Positions 8,309 through 16,118 are shown, numbered from the stretch's first letter. The stretch is DNA of 22,321 nt from CAZMFZ01 sp964565665 (GCA_964565665.1 CAZMFZ010000055.1:1-22321), one strand, 5' to 3'. The notes: a model not told the origin generated them from the letters alone. Program-made: numbers and translations.

Positions 8309-9031
8309 AAATGGATTAAAGGAAACATTTCCATTTATCAGTTGATAAACTAAGAAAAAGATGACTTGAATGAGCAAAAAATAGGGAGAAACCCGGTTAA
8401 AAGCGGATTTTACAGTGTTTTGATAAATTATACTAAGCAACAATCCTACTACAAACCATGATAAGTAATTGTAATTGGGTATTACAGATAAATTCCATCG
8501 CCAAAGCTCTGCACTTACCGCAAACGGCTCAAGCAAATAATCGAAAAGCACCATCAATAAAGCCGCTATTATAACTTTTAATATCGTTCCTTTGAACATC
8601 TTTTCTGCAATCTGGTTGCTGGCATAGGCTGTGCTAGCCCAAAGTAAACCAATTACCAATGGCACATCGAGCAACTTAAAACCCAAAAAATCGGTGTATT
8701 CGTAGTAGCCAAATATCAATCCTGATTTTATGCCAAATACTTCAGCCCCATAGCCAATAGCAAATGCCAATCCGAAAAAGATAGCAAAACCTTTCGTTAA
8801 TACTGATTTCTCAAATAACAATACGATGCTGATAACTACCAAATGTACAGGTGTAACTAGCTGAAAAAGAGGGCGATACTCTGGCAAACTGTAGCCAACT
8901 ATGCCCACCAAATGTAATACTACTAATATGCCTATCCTGATTTTATCACTTAAATGCAACGCATCAATTTGCAGCAATTTTACTGTTGCAACTTTTGGTT
9001 TTGTATCACTTACACTTTTCTTCCTTTCCAT
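8303..9031 (-). CDS. cruF: Carotenoid 1',2'-hydratase (CruF-like, PF04240/DUF422)
   Basis: A 242-residue integral membrane protein with about seven hydrophobic segments. The conserved block GYGAEVFGIKSGLIFGYYEY (roughly 92-111), the LDVPLVIGLLW segment and FDYLLEPFAV ... WRWN mark the DUF422 carotenoid family. In this family CruF hydrates the 1',2' double bond of gamma-carotene- or lycopene-type psi ends, and haloarchaeal homologues hydrate bisanhydrobacterioruberin. The ATG at 9031 overlaps the end of the upstream glycosyltransferase by 22 bp, so it is the last gene of a coupled operon. Hydration creates the 1'-OH that the neighbouring glycosyltransferase could use. The exact carotenoid substrate is inferred from context. 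Confidence 0.85.
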   Translation of the reverse strand: MERKKSVSDTKPKVATVKLLQIDALHLSDKIRIGILVVLHLVGIVGYSLPEYRPLFQLVTPVHLVVISIVLLFEKSVLTKGFAIFFGLAFAIGYGAEVFGIKSGLIFGYYEYTDFLGFKLLDVPLVIGLLWASTAYASNQIAEKMFKGTILKVIIAALLMVLFDYLLEPFAVSAELWRWNLSVIPNYNYLSWFVVGLLLSIIYQNTVKSAFNRVSPYFLLIQVIFFLVYQLINGNVSFNPFD

Positions 9032-10125
9032 TCTACTTGATTTGTTAAATGAATATACATTGAATTTAGCCCTATAAATGTATATAAAATCATTTGCAAT
9101 GGGTGATAAATTAAATTCCTTAAGCTATTTTGATTTGCCAATATTGAAATAAATATACTTTGCATAGCGATTAGAATAAAACTTAAAAATGATAAACGCC
9201 AATCGACCCACAACCAAAATGGAAACCAAAGCCAAAATATCAATAAAAAATAGAGCTGAAAGCCAATTGCATTTTTCCCAAAGCCTAGAAACAAGTTTTT
9301 ACTAAATCCTTTAAACGCCTCAGAACCAGAGGTATACATTCGGCAAAACACCTGATTATTGCCGAGCAATACTTCTGTTTTAAGTTTGCTTTCTTTGGCA
9401 AATCGCATGATGTTCACATCGTCAAGCACGTTGTTTTTTACTTTTTTATGAAATAAATACTGACGATATATAGAAGCGTTAAAAAGCATAAATTGCCCAT
9501 TGGCGGCTGATAATGAGGGCAAAGTCGAAGTTCTTACAAGTCGCAAAGGCAATAAATTCAGCAATAGATAGTGCATAAGTGGCACTATTTGTTGCTCGCC
9601 AAATGAATGCATTTGCTGTTGCGGAAACAAACTTAACAAATCTAATTTGTAGGTGTGCATCCTGGCAATACTGTTTGAAATAGCTCCATTTGACAATTGG
9701 ACGTCAGCATCGAGGAATAAATAAAAATTACCCTTCCCTACTTCAGCCAATTGGTGACAAGCCCAATTTTTACCCAGCCAACCCTCGGGAAGTGGAGAGC
9801 CATTTACCAATTTTATTTTTGAATTCTGAGCAGTAAACTGAGTAATAATTTGGGCTGTATTATCTGTAGAATGATCGTTAAGCACTATAATTTCAAAATT
9901 TATAGCCTCTAAATCGGATAATTCAACAAGGTTTTGTAATATTTTCTCAATATTCTTTTCTTCATTTCGGGCTGGAATTAATATGGAAAGGAGTAGATTT
10001 TGTGATTTATTAAAAGTGTAATTTGCTGCATTTGGCAATACAGGGTAGGTAATCAAATTGTAAAGTGTAACACAAAATCGAATTACCAAAAAACCAAGCA
10101 ATACACAGCTAAATAAAATTATCAT
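9010..10125 (-). CDS. Membrane-anchored family 2 glycosyltransferase, probable carotenoid glycosyltransferase
   Basis: A 371-residue protein. One N-terminal transmembrane helix (residues 1-22) precedes a GT-A domain with SILIPARNEE (47-56), NDHSTDNT (83-90), the metal-binding DxD as LFLDADVQL (DAD at 139-141) and DDVN at 235-238. Two or three helices follow at the C-terminus. The G-W-L-G-K-N-W-A-C motif at 115-123 is shared with carotenoid glycosyltransferases of the CruC and CrtQ kind. Its start overlaps the acyltransferase stop in an ATGA arrangement (10122-10125). Between acyltransferase and cruF, the likely job is to transfer a hexose to the 1'- or 2'-hydroxyl of the carotenoid. A hopanoid or lipid acceptor cannot be excluded. 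Confidence 0.8.
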   Translation of the reverse strand: MIILFSCVLLGFLVIRFCVTLYNLITYPVLPNAANYTFNKSQNLLLSILIPARNEEKNIEKILQNLVELSDLEAINFEIIVLNDHSTDNTAQIITQFTAQNSKIKLVNGSPLPEGWLGKNWACHQLAEVGKGNFYLFLDADVQLSNGAISNSIARMHTYKLDLLSLFPQQQMHSFGEQQIVPLMHYLLLNLLPLRLVRTSTLPSLSAANGQFMLFNASIYRQYLFHKKVKNNVLDDVNIMRFAKESKLKTEVLLGNNQVFCRMYTSGSEAFKGFSKNLFLGFGKNAIGFQLYFLLIFWLWFPFWLWVDWRLSFLSFILIAMQSIFISILANQNSLRNLIYHPLQMILYTFIGLNSMYIHLTNQVEWKGRKV

Positions 10126-10748
10126 TGTTTGAAGCTTAATACATGTTGGGCTTTGCTTTCGGAATAGAATAATTTATAAGCTGCCTCAATATCTAAGTAA
10201 CTCAAATTCTGTGGGTTAGCTAATATTTTTAAATACACATTCATATAAGGTTTTTCGTTGCTTGCATAATCAACAAATAGGCAGTAAAGCAATAATTCAG
10301 TGTGAACATTATTTTTTAACAGAAATCCTATGCCTTTATTAAATGTAAATTCCTCGTTGTATAGCGAGAATAGCCTTCCTTGCGGGTAAAATGCAAGCAT
10401 AGTAGATTTTTGTTTGAGCAGTTCTGCCCCAAATCGCAAACTCTCAACCACAGTTCTGCTTCCAGGATTTATAGAAAAACAGCCTATTTTCTTGAAAAAC
10501 CAAAGTTTGTTAAGTTGCTCTTCGAGCATCATCAAATAAAAACTTTTATGCAGCAATTGCCTGTTGAGTTGCCATACAATAAAGCCATCCCACCACGTGG
10601 TATGATTTCCAATGATAAGCAGTGATTTTTCAGCATTTATTTTCCTATCAATTTGAAAATTAACGAAACTAAAACGCTTTTTAAATTTACCATCAAGAAA
10701 AAAATTAAGTAGTAAAGCGTGAATTTTACTTTTTTGAGGTTTAATCAT
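10122..10748 (-). CDS. Lysophospholipid-acyltransferase-family (PlsC-like) protein, probable carotenoid glycoside acyltransferase
   Basis: I chose the ATG at 10748 (208 residues, starting M-I-K-P-Q-K) over the in-frame TTG at 10766. The HX4D catalytic motif is NHTTWWDG (H49, D54) and the substrate-binding block is AFYPQGRLF (PQG at 122-124), as in PlsC-fold acyltransferases. The family makes phosphatidate, but in green sulfur bacteria CruD, and in staphylococci CrtO, acylate carotenoid glycosides. The position directly between crtD and the GT2 gene, with a 4-bp overlap, favours that role here (inference). The GT2-acyltransferase pair is what a carotenoid glycoside ester needs. Confidence 0.8.
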   Translation of the reverse strand: MIKPQKSKIHALLLNFFLDGKFKKRFSFVNFQIDRKINAEKSLLIIGNHTTWWDGFIVWQLNRQLLHKSFYLMMLEEQLNKLWFFKKIGCFSINPGSRTVVESLRFGAELLKQKSTMLAFYPQGRLFSLYNEEFTFNKGIGFLLKNNVHTELLLYCLFVDYASNEKPYMNVYLKILANPQNLSYLDIEAAYKLFYSESKAQHVLSFKQ

Positions 10749-10777
10749 TGTGAATTGATGTAGCAATAAAGATTAAA

Positions 10778-12244
10778 TTAATGGCTTTCCTTCACCAAAT
10801 CAGTTGCAATTTTTGCTGAAAGCAGAGCCAAAGGAATGCCACCACCCGGATGCACTGTGCCACCACAAAAATATAGATTTTTGACATTACTAAAATTAGG
10901 ATGCCTCAAAAATGCAGAAATCAAGCTATTTGAGCTCGCTCCGTATAAACTACCTAAATACGAATGTGTAGTATTTTGCAAATCTGTGGGAGTTGTTACA
11001 TTTTCATTTAAAATCTGGTTTTCTATAGCAATGCCAGTGTATGCTTCTATTTTATTTAAGATGAGCCTTCTAACCACATTTACATCTAGTTTCCAATCCG
11101 CTATATGTGGGGTATTTACCATCACAAACCAATTTTCGTGTTCTTCCGGGGCATCATTTGCTATTGCTTTAGAACTTATATAGAGGTAAATAGTAGGGTC
11201 GAAATACATTTCCTTTTTGGCAAATAAATACGAAAATTCTTCCTCGTAATTCTTGGCGAATACAATGTTATGTACATCAAGTATATTGTAATTTCCCTTT
11301 ACAGCCCAATGAAATATGAGTGCAGAAGTGCTTTTCTCATTTTGCAAATAGAGCTGCGGGGCTTTAGTTCTATCTAATAATTTGGCGTAAGTATTGTTCA
11401 CGTCCATATTGGTAACAACCACATCTGCCTGATAATCAACATATTGCGATTTTATTCCAATGGCTTTGTTATCTTTTACCAGTATTTTCTCTACACACGC
11501 ATCAAAGTTAAATTTCACACCTTCTTCAATTGCCAACTTATAAACAGCATCTGCAATACTTCTAATGCCATGTTCTGGTAAATATGCCCCCACATTATGC
11601 TCCAAATGCGAAATAATATTAAAAAGAGATGGCATTTTATATGGGTTTGAGCCATTGTAAGTTCCATACCGATTGAAAAGCCTCACTAAATACTCATTTT
11701 TAAACCATGCTTTGTTCACTTTATTCATGCTGAACAAAAAGCTTGGGTTTGATACATACATAAGGGCAGGAATATTTTTGAACTTAAATAACCTTGAAAA
11801 CAGGTGAATAGGATTTTCTAGGAAAATGGGAGCGAGGAGCTTATAGGTTTTTTGTTGCTTCTTAAGAAAAGTCAATACAATATTGGCATCTAGCTTCAAT
11901 TTTTCATTTACCTCAGTTGCAAATGCTTGAGGGTCTGAATATGAATTAATTACCACTCCATCTTCATAAAAATATTTGGTGATAGATTTGAGCGATTTAT
12001 AATTGAAATAAAGCCTAGGATTTTTATTGCAAAGCGTAAAAAGATCGTCTACCAACTCGGGAAGCGTGAATAGCGATGGTCCAGTATCGAATCGAAATTC
12101 TTCCCATTTGTATTCCTTTATTTTGCCACCATATGTTGTAGCCGATTCAAATACTTCAACATCAAAACCTTGTTTTCTAAGCCTGATAGAGGCCGCTAAC
12201 CCTGCAATTCCAGCCCCAATTACTATTGCTTTTTTATTTTCCAT
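10778..12244 (-). CDS. crtD: CrtD-type 1'-hydroxycarotenoid 3',4'-desaturase (phytoene desaturase family)
   Basis: A 488-residue FAD-dependent amine-oxidase-like desaturase. The dinucleotide-binding GAGIAG (10-15) opens the protein and the C-terminal FAD motif is FCGGTVHPGGGIPLALLSAKIA. The stretch FDTGPSLFTLPELVDDLF followed by YFNYKSL ... KYFYEDG resembles the CrtD branch of Bacteroidota rather than CrtI phytoene desaturase. CrtD introduces the 3',4' double bond after CruF hydration in routes to myxol-, flexixanthin- or salinixanthin-like pigments. It is the first gene of the four-gene operon. The acyltransferase ATG lies 29 bp after its stop. No crtB or crtI is present here, so the precursor must be made elsewhere. 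CrtI activity is a less likely alternative. Confidence 0.85.
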   Translation of the reverse strand: MENKKAIVIGAGIAGLAASIRLRKQGFDVEVFESATTYGGKIKEYKWEEFRFDTGPSLFTLPELVDDLFTLCNKNPRLYFNYKSLKSITKYFYEDGVVINSYSDPQAFATEVNEKLKLDANIVLTFLKKQQKTYKLLAPIFLENPIHLFSRLFKFKNIPALMYVSNPSFLFSMNKVNKAWFKNEYLVRLFNRYGTYNGSNPYKMPSLFNIISHLEHNVGAYLPEHGIRSIADAVYKLAIEEGVKFNFDACVEKILVKDNKAIGIKSQYVDYQADVVVTNMDVNNTYAKLLDRTKAPQLYLQNEKSTSALIFHWAVKGNYNILDVHNIVFAKNYEEEFSYLFAKKEMYFDPTIYLYISSKAIANDAPEEHENWFVMVNTPHIADWKLDVNVVRRLILNKIEAYTGIAIENQILNENVTTPTDLQNTTHSYLGSLYGASSNSLISAFLRHPNFSNVKNLYFCGGTVHPGGGIPLALLSAKIATDLVKESH

Positions 12245-12324
12245 GGCTGTAAAACTTAAAAAAAATAGTTTGGTTTTTTATTTCAGACTAATGAGTGATT
12301 GAGAGTCTATTTGAAAAGTGCTGT

Positions 12325-12364
12325 AAAAATAAAAAGGTTTGCAATTTTTCAATTACAAACCTTT
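12325..12364 (-). terminator. Rho-independent terminator of tRNA-Thr
   Basis: On the minus strand a perfect 9-bp stem, AAAGGTTTG / CAAACCTTT (arms at 12356-12364 and 12333-12341), is followed by T5-A-T5. It starts 10 bp after the tRNA 3' end, so it ends the tRNA transcript and insulates the crtD operon. Confidence 0.85.
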
Positions 12365-12373
12365 ATCAAAATG

Positions 12374-12446
<73 letters not shown>

Positions 12447-12462
12447 TATTATTTTGGGAATG

Positions 12463-12493
12463 CAAAAGTAGTGGTCTGTAATCATTTTCCAAA
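12463..12493 (-). promoter_or_regulatory. Bacteroidota-type promoter of tRNA-Thr
   Basis: On the minus strand the -33 box TTTG (12493-12490) is 19 bp from the -7 box TACTTTTG (12470-12463). The predicted start, about 8 nt further on, would leave a very short leader before the tRNA 5' end at 12446. Confidence 0.75.
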
Positions 12494-12556
12494 ATTATTA
12501 GCATAATAATTTTAGCCAGATAAAAATTTTGCTAAACCAATGCTGCAAACACTTGT

Positions 12557-12587
12557 TTTGATATTTAATAATTGATTTGTACATTTG
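12557..12587 (+). promoter_or_regulatory. Bacteroidota-type promoter of greA
   Basis: The -33 box TTTG (12557-12560), a 19-bp spacer and the -7 box TACATTTG (12580-12587) match the phylum consensus exactly. Transcription should start around 12592-12595, right at the left arm of the hairpin that follows. Confidence 0.78.
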
Positions 12588-12593
12588 CAGCTC

Positions 12594-12632
12594 AAAGAAC
12601 GTCTCGGATTTCTATTCGGGACGTTCTTTTTT
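12594..12632 (+). terminator. Terminator-like hairpin at the 5' end of the greA transcript (candidate attenuator)
   Basis: A 12-bp stem with one G-U pair, AAAGAACGTCTC (12594-12605) and GGGACGTTCTTT (12618-12629), has a 12-nt loop and ends in six T residues (12627-12632). It is oriented for + strand termination, yet no + strand gene lies upstream for more than 3 kb: the nearest left-hand genes run the other way. It begins within a few bases of the predicted greA start and ends 31 bp before the greA ATG. E. coli greA also has a leader terminator, which yields the GraL RNAs, so attenuation of greA is plausible. A 5' stabilising hairpin or a DNA operator are alternatives. Confidence 0.7.
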
Positions 12633-12663
12633 ATTGTATAACCCCAAATAAATAAGCTGAGAG

Positions 12664-13134
12664 ATGGCAATTAATTATTATACTGAAGAAGGACTTAAAA
12701 GACTCAGAGAGGAATTGCAAGAGATGAAAACGAAGGGCAGAGCTGAAATGTCGAGGCAAATAGCGGAAGCTCGCGATAAAGGAGATTTGAGTGAAAATGC
12801 TGAGTACGATGCTGCCAAAGATGCTCAAGGAATGCTAGAATTGAAAATTTCTAAATTGGATGATTTGCTTTCAAATGCGCGAGTGATAGACCAAACTAAT
12901 ACAGATTTTTCCAAAATCTCTATTTTGAGCAAGGTGAAAATCAAAAATAAAGCCAATAAGACGGAGATGACATATATGTTGGTGCCTGAAGAGGAAGCCA
13001 ACTTGAAAGAAAATAAAATTTCAGTAAAATCGCCTATTGGCCAAGGTTTGCTTGGTAAGAAAGTAGGTGAAAACGCGGAAGTGAAAACGCCAGGTGGTGT
13101 TATTACTTTTGAAGTGTTGGATATTAAGTATTGA
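12664..13134 (+). CDS. greA: Transcription elongation factor GreA
   Basis: A 156-residue protein of standard GreA length. The N-terminal coiled coil spans about residues 7-75. Its tip carries RDKGDLSENAEYDAAKDAQ with the acidic pair D41 and E44, which are inserted into the RNA polymerase secondary channel to stimulate cleavage of backtracked RNA. The C-terminal FKBP-like domain ends with SPIGQGLLGKKVGE ... FEVLDIKY. The ATG at 12664 gives the typical start (MAINYYTEEGLKRL). It is preceded by its own promoter and an unusual terminator-like leader hairpin, and followed 58 bp later by a HIT-family gene, probably in the same transcript. Confidence 0.97.
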   Translation: MAINYYTEEGLKRLREELQEMKTKGRAEMSRQIAEARDKGDLSENAEYDAAKDAQGMLELKISKLDDLLSNARVIDQTNTDFSKISILSKVKIKNKANKTEMTYMLVPEEEANLKENKISVKSPIGQGLLGKKVGENAEVKTPGGVITFEVLDIKY

Positions 13135-13192
13135 GGTTAAAATAGTAAACTTAAATTGAGTAGATTATTTATAAAATAAAGGCAGTAATTTA

Positions 13193-13588
13193 ATGGCTTC
13201 AATATTCACCAAAATATTAAACGGGAAGATTTCTGCCCACAAAGTAGCCGAGAATGATGAATTCTTGGCTTTTTTAGATGTATTTCCCTTGGTAGAAGGC
13301 CATACATTGGTGATACCAAAACTTGAGATTGATTATATTTTTGATATTGATGATGATGTGCTAGCAAGAATGATGGTGTTTGCTAAAAAAGTAGCAATTG
13401 CCCAGAAAAAAGCCATTCCCTGCAAGAGAATTGGTGTGGCAGTGATAGGATTGGAAGTTCCACACGCCCATATTCATTTGGTGCCTTTGCAAACTGTAAA
13501 TGACATAAATTTCACCCAGCCAAAATTAGAACCCACTCAAGACGCTTTAGAAGCAACTGCCACTAAAATTAGGGATTTTTTTAAATAG
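13193..13588 (+). CDS. HIT-family (histidine triad) nucleotide hydrolase
   Basis: A 131-residue protein, the usual length for the Hint/HIT group. The start SIFTKILNGKI and the block FLDVFPLVEGHTLVIPK are characteristic. The histidine triad is VPHAHIHLVPL with H91, H93 and H95. The central histidine attacks the alpha-phosphate of nucleoside phosphoramidates or dinucleotides. The usual N-terminal metal-site Cys (SIFC) is Thr here. It sits 58 bp after greA, a neighbour pairing common in this phylum, and ends inside a perfect inverted repeat. The physiological substrate cannot be inferred. Confidence 0.93.
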   Translation: MASIFTKILNGKISAHKVAENDEFLAFLDVFPLVEGHTLVIPKLEIDYIFDIDDDVLARMMVFAKKVAIAQKKAIPCKRIGVAVIGLEVPHAHIHLVPLQTVNDINFTQPKLEPTQDALEATATKIRDFFK

Positions 13589-13620
13589 AGATTAAATAAA
13601 GAATTTCTTAATCTCTATTT
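13583..13620. terminator. Perfect 13-bp inverted repeat between convergent genes
   Basis: AAATAGAGATTAA (13583-13595) and TTAATCTCTATTT (13608-13620) pair perfectly around a 12-nt loop. The left arm includes the TAG stop of the HIT gene. It is directly followed by a 12-bp palindrome, TACTTATAAGTA (13621-13632), 11 bp before the end of the convergent secreted hydrolase gene. A long T-run is lacking, so it is a probable bidirectional terminator rather than a textbook one. Confidence 0.55.
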
Positions 13621-13643
13621 TACTTATAAGTAGAAATTCAAAG

Positions 13644-15842
13644 CTATTCCAATACAAGTTTTTTCACAATTGAGTTACCGCTGGATGTAAATCTCACAAA
13701 GTATATGCCTTTGGGATGTTTGCTTAAGTCAATTTCATTGTTGGCTTTCAAATCTACATTTATAATGTTAATTACCTGATTGCCAAACAGATCTGTAATC
13801 GATATATTTCCCGAAAACAAGCCTCGAAAATTTATAGTGCCATTGGTGGGATTCGGATATAGGTCTACATCCACACCTTCTTTAAAAGGTTGTAACGCAG
13901 TAAACCCACAATTTCTGATTACTACCTCGACAGGCGTTGCTTCATTCACTGCACTACTATCATTAGATTTGTAAACGAAATAAGTGCCACTTGCCGTTAT
14001 CGCTTCCGGATGATATAGAATCGAATCTGCATTGGCATCATAATAAAAATCTACAATACCTGAAATACTCACTAAATCAATATATGAATGGGTGATATCA
14101 ACAGTAAGAGGTGAGCAAACGGTATCAGGATTTGTAACTCTTAATTGTGGAGTGCAATCTATACTTTTAAGAACAATTGGCTTTATATCGAAATTAGAAG
14201 CATTTAAAGTGGCCGTTTTTTTAATCCAATATTTGCCAGGAATTCCCGCCAGCGTGGGCGTGTTAAATTTTTGGGTTGCCAAAGAATCTTTCCAATAAGT
14301 AGTTATTCCTGAAACAGTATGTGCATCATAATATTTATTGGTGATGTCGATTTCGGAGAGGAAACAAAATCCATCGAAGGTTTGCATTACTAATTTGGGA
14401 ACAGACGAAGGGTCGAATCTGTCGTAATAAGGCTGGTAAACTCTTATTTCTTTAATAGGCACATTGCCCAGGCCAGTTGCAGAAAGTACCAAAGTATGTG
14501 GACCATTTACAATTCCTTGGGCAAGCACCTGCACGCTTTCTAAAGCTGGATTTACAGTCAAAGGAGGCAAAAAAGAATCATTAAAAAATTTCAACACTTG
14601 CCAAGTAAATTTCGCACCTACACTATAATGATTTTGATTAAAGAAATACCACCAATCGATAGGGCGGATAATAACGCGTTTGGAATTTGAAATGAAGGTA
14701 TTTCCTATATGTCCATCACTTGAGGTAGTAAAGCTGCCTGAGCCATCGAAGCCTATTTTTGAGCCTCCTATATTAAAATCGATTTTGTATTTGCCTGATA
14801 TTGGGGTTTTCCCTGTAATGGTAATGGTCCAAGTTTCATCAAGAAGATTTGTGCCACTAGATATACGCATCGGCCCGCCAAATCCCCAAGGCGTATTTAT
14901 TTTCCAATCGTAATTGTAAGGCACATTTGGTCTGTAGTGCATTCGGGTTTCTTTAAATTCAGAAGGTTTTCTATTGTCAATCAATACAGTTGCAGAATCC
15001 ATATTTACAATAGGATTATCAGCTATAATCTCAATTTTATTTCCTGAAAATGGTAATGTAAGAGTTCCATTTTCCCAAAATATATCGGTACCCACTTTGT
15101 AGCTACGTACCGAATTGAACGTATCAGCTTTATATTTGGGGTTATCAAACAAATACCTTTCTACTAGCTTTGCCATCAAAAAATTGCCGTGGTCATTCAA
15201 ATGTGTACCATCAGAGGTAAGGTCATTGGCGGTTTTAGTATTGTCAGATAAATATTTTTTCCAAGGCGAACGAATATTGGCATATTCGCAACTGTATTTA
15301 TTGGCAATGTTTGGTATGTGAGTAAAGCCATAAGTATCTTCCCACGAATTTGGTGCTGCATCACCTGCACCCACATGGCTATTTTGAAGCAATACTTCAG
15401 CCGTAGTAGTTCTACGAATGGTGTGCATAATAGTATCAAGATCGTAATGGCTGCCATACACATGAAAAATCACCAAATCAGGATAAAAAGAAGGAATATC
15501 CATATAAGTTGGCTTCTTGAGTTCTTGAGATGCATAGCCACCGATTGCTCTATTAATCATTATGATATTTGCCGATGGAAACTTTTTATTCAAATATACT
15601 TTTACCGAATCTGACCAGGCTTGCTCACTTATTGATTGGCCATAAACCAGTATTTTTACAGTATTTCGTTTTTCCATAGTGCTTGTTGAAAGCAACTTCA
15701 TAGTGCGTTGTATGTACTTGCCAAAATAGGAAGTATCTTCTATAGCAGGCAAAGGATAAGGAGGAGCAGCACTTATGCTAAGTGAAAGAAAACAGAATAT
15801 TGCTATTATTAAGACTTCTGTGGTTGTACTTTTGATATTCAT
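13644..15842 (-). CDS. Secreted SGNH/GDSL-type hydrolase with type IX secretion C-terminal domain
   Basis: A 732-residue protein. A signal peptide (about residues 1-25, cleavage near I-S-A-A-P) leads to an SGNH hydrolase domain: LVYGQSISEQAW (nucleophile candidate S70), RAIGGYAS (G101/G102), VIFHVYGSHYD (128-134) and SDGTHLND (D211, H214). The block III position normally held by Asn is His132. A middle part of beta-rich segments (about 250-650) has no catalytic motif I recognise. The C-terminus (about 660-732) is a type A Por sorting domain: VDLYPNPTNGTINF, LFGNQV, HPKGIYFVRF and a terminal KLVLE. The protein should be exported through the type IX system and attached or released outside. The substrate is unknown, with carbohydrate ester deacylation plausible. 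It is a single-gene unit. Confidence 0.88.
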   Translation of the reverse strand: MNIKSTTTEVLIIAIFCFLSLSISAAPPYPLPAIEDTSYFGKYIQRTMKLLSTSTMEKRNTVKILVYGQSISEQAWSDSVKVYLNKKFPSANIIMINRAIGGYASQELKKPTYMDIPSFYPDLVIFHVYGSHYDLDTIMHTIRRTTTAEVLLQNSHVGAGDAAPNSWEDTYGFTHIPNIANKYSCEYANIRSPWKKYLSDNTKTANDLTSDGTHLNDHGNFLMAKLVERYLFDNPKYKADTFNSVRSYKVGTDIFWENGTLTLPFSGNKIEIIADNPIVNMDSATVLIDNRKPSEFKETRMHYRPNVPYNYDWKINTPWGFGGPMRISSGTNLLDETWTITITGKTPISGKYKIDFNIGGSKIGFDGSGSFTTSSDGHIGNTFISNSKRVIIRPIDWWYFFNQNHYSVGAKFTWQVLKFFNDSFLPPLTVNPALESVQVLAQGIVNGPHTLVLSATGLGNVPIKEIRVYQPYYDRFDPSSVPKLVMQTFDGFCFLSEIDITNKYYDAHTVSGITTYWKDSLATQKFNTPTLAGIPGKYWIKKTATLNASNFDIKPIVLKSIDCTPQLRVTNPDTVCSPLTVDITHSYIDLVSISGIVDFYYDANADSILYHPEAITASGTYFVYKSNDSSAVNEATPVEVVIRNCGFTALQPFKEGVDVDLYPNPTNGTINFRGLFSGNISITDLFGNQVINIINVDLKANNEIDLSKHPKGIYFVRFTSSGNSIVKKLVLE

Positions 15843-15862
15843 TTTATTGAGACATTTTTACC

Positions 15863-15870
15863 CAAAAGTA
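15863..15870 (-). promoter_or_regulatory. Possible -7 box for the secreted hydrolase gene
   Basis: TACTTTTG on the minus strand, identical to the tRNA-Thr -7 box and 20 bp upstream of the ATG. The expected TTTG -33 box is absent, with only weak TA-rich sequence at the right distance. Confidence 0.35.
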
Positions 15871-16066
15871 GCAAAAATTTAATTTATCATAGAATAAATA
15901 ATAAAATAACAATATAATAAGCCGTTTATTCTAATGCTACCTGATTTGATTGTCACTTTCAAAAAATAAGTATTGTAGCTTTTGTTATAATTTCAAAGTA
16001 AATTTATACAATTGGCATTATTGGAAATATGAAATTATTAATTGAAATATTTATAATTGAAAATTA

Positions 16067-16098
16067 TATGTTTCACTTGTACGTACAAGTGAAACATA
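16067..16098. promoter_or_regulatory. Perfect 32-bp palindrome, probable GntR operator
   Basis: Every base from 16067 to 16098 pairs with its partner about the centre between 16082 and 16083. Each half-site reads TTTCACTTGTAC towards the centre, with core CTTGTAC-GTACAAG. It ends 20 bp before the ATG of a truncated GntR gene, the position expected of an autoregulatory operator. Its left end, TATGTTTC, is one base from the -7 consensus, so binding could block a promoter. The dyad has a tight centre and no spacer, and no T-run follows, which argues for a protein site rather than a terminator. Confidence 0.75.
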
Positions 16099-16118
16099 AT
16101 TAATATTGCAAATCGAAA

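Noticed and set aside
10749..10766. TTG start at 10766 for the acyltransferase
   Set aside because: An ATG at 10748 is 18 bp downstream, gives a normal family length and leaves a more usual gap after crtD.
10836..11183. + strand ORF of 115 residues inside crtD
   Set aside because: It lies entirely antisense to conserved FAD-desaturase sequence and has no recognisable domain.
10778..12244. CrtI phytoene desaturase as the name of this gene
   Set aside because: The N-terminal block (F-D-T-G-P-S-L-F-T-L-P, K-Y-F-Y-E-D-G) and the hydratase/glycosyltransferase neighbours fit CrtD better, and no crtB is adjacent.
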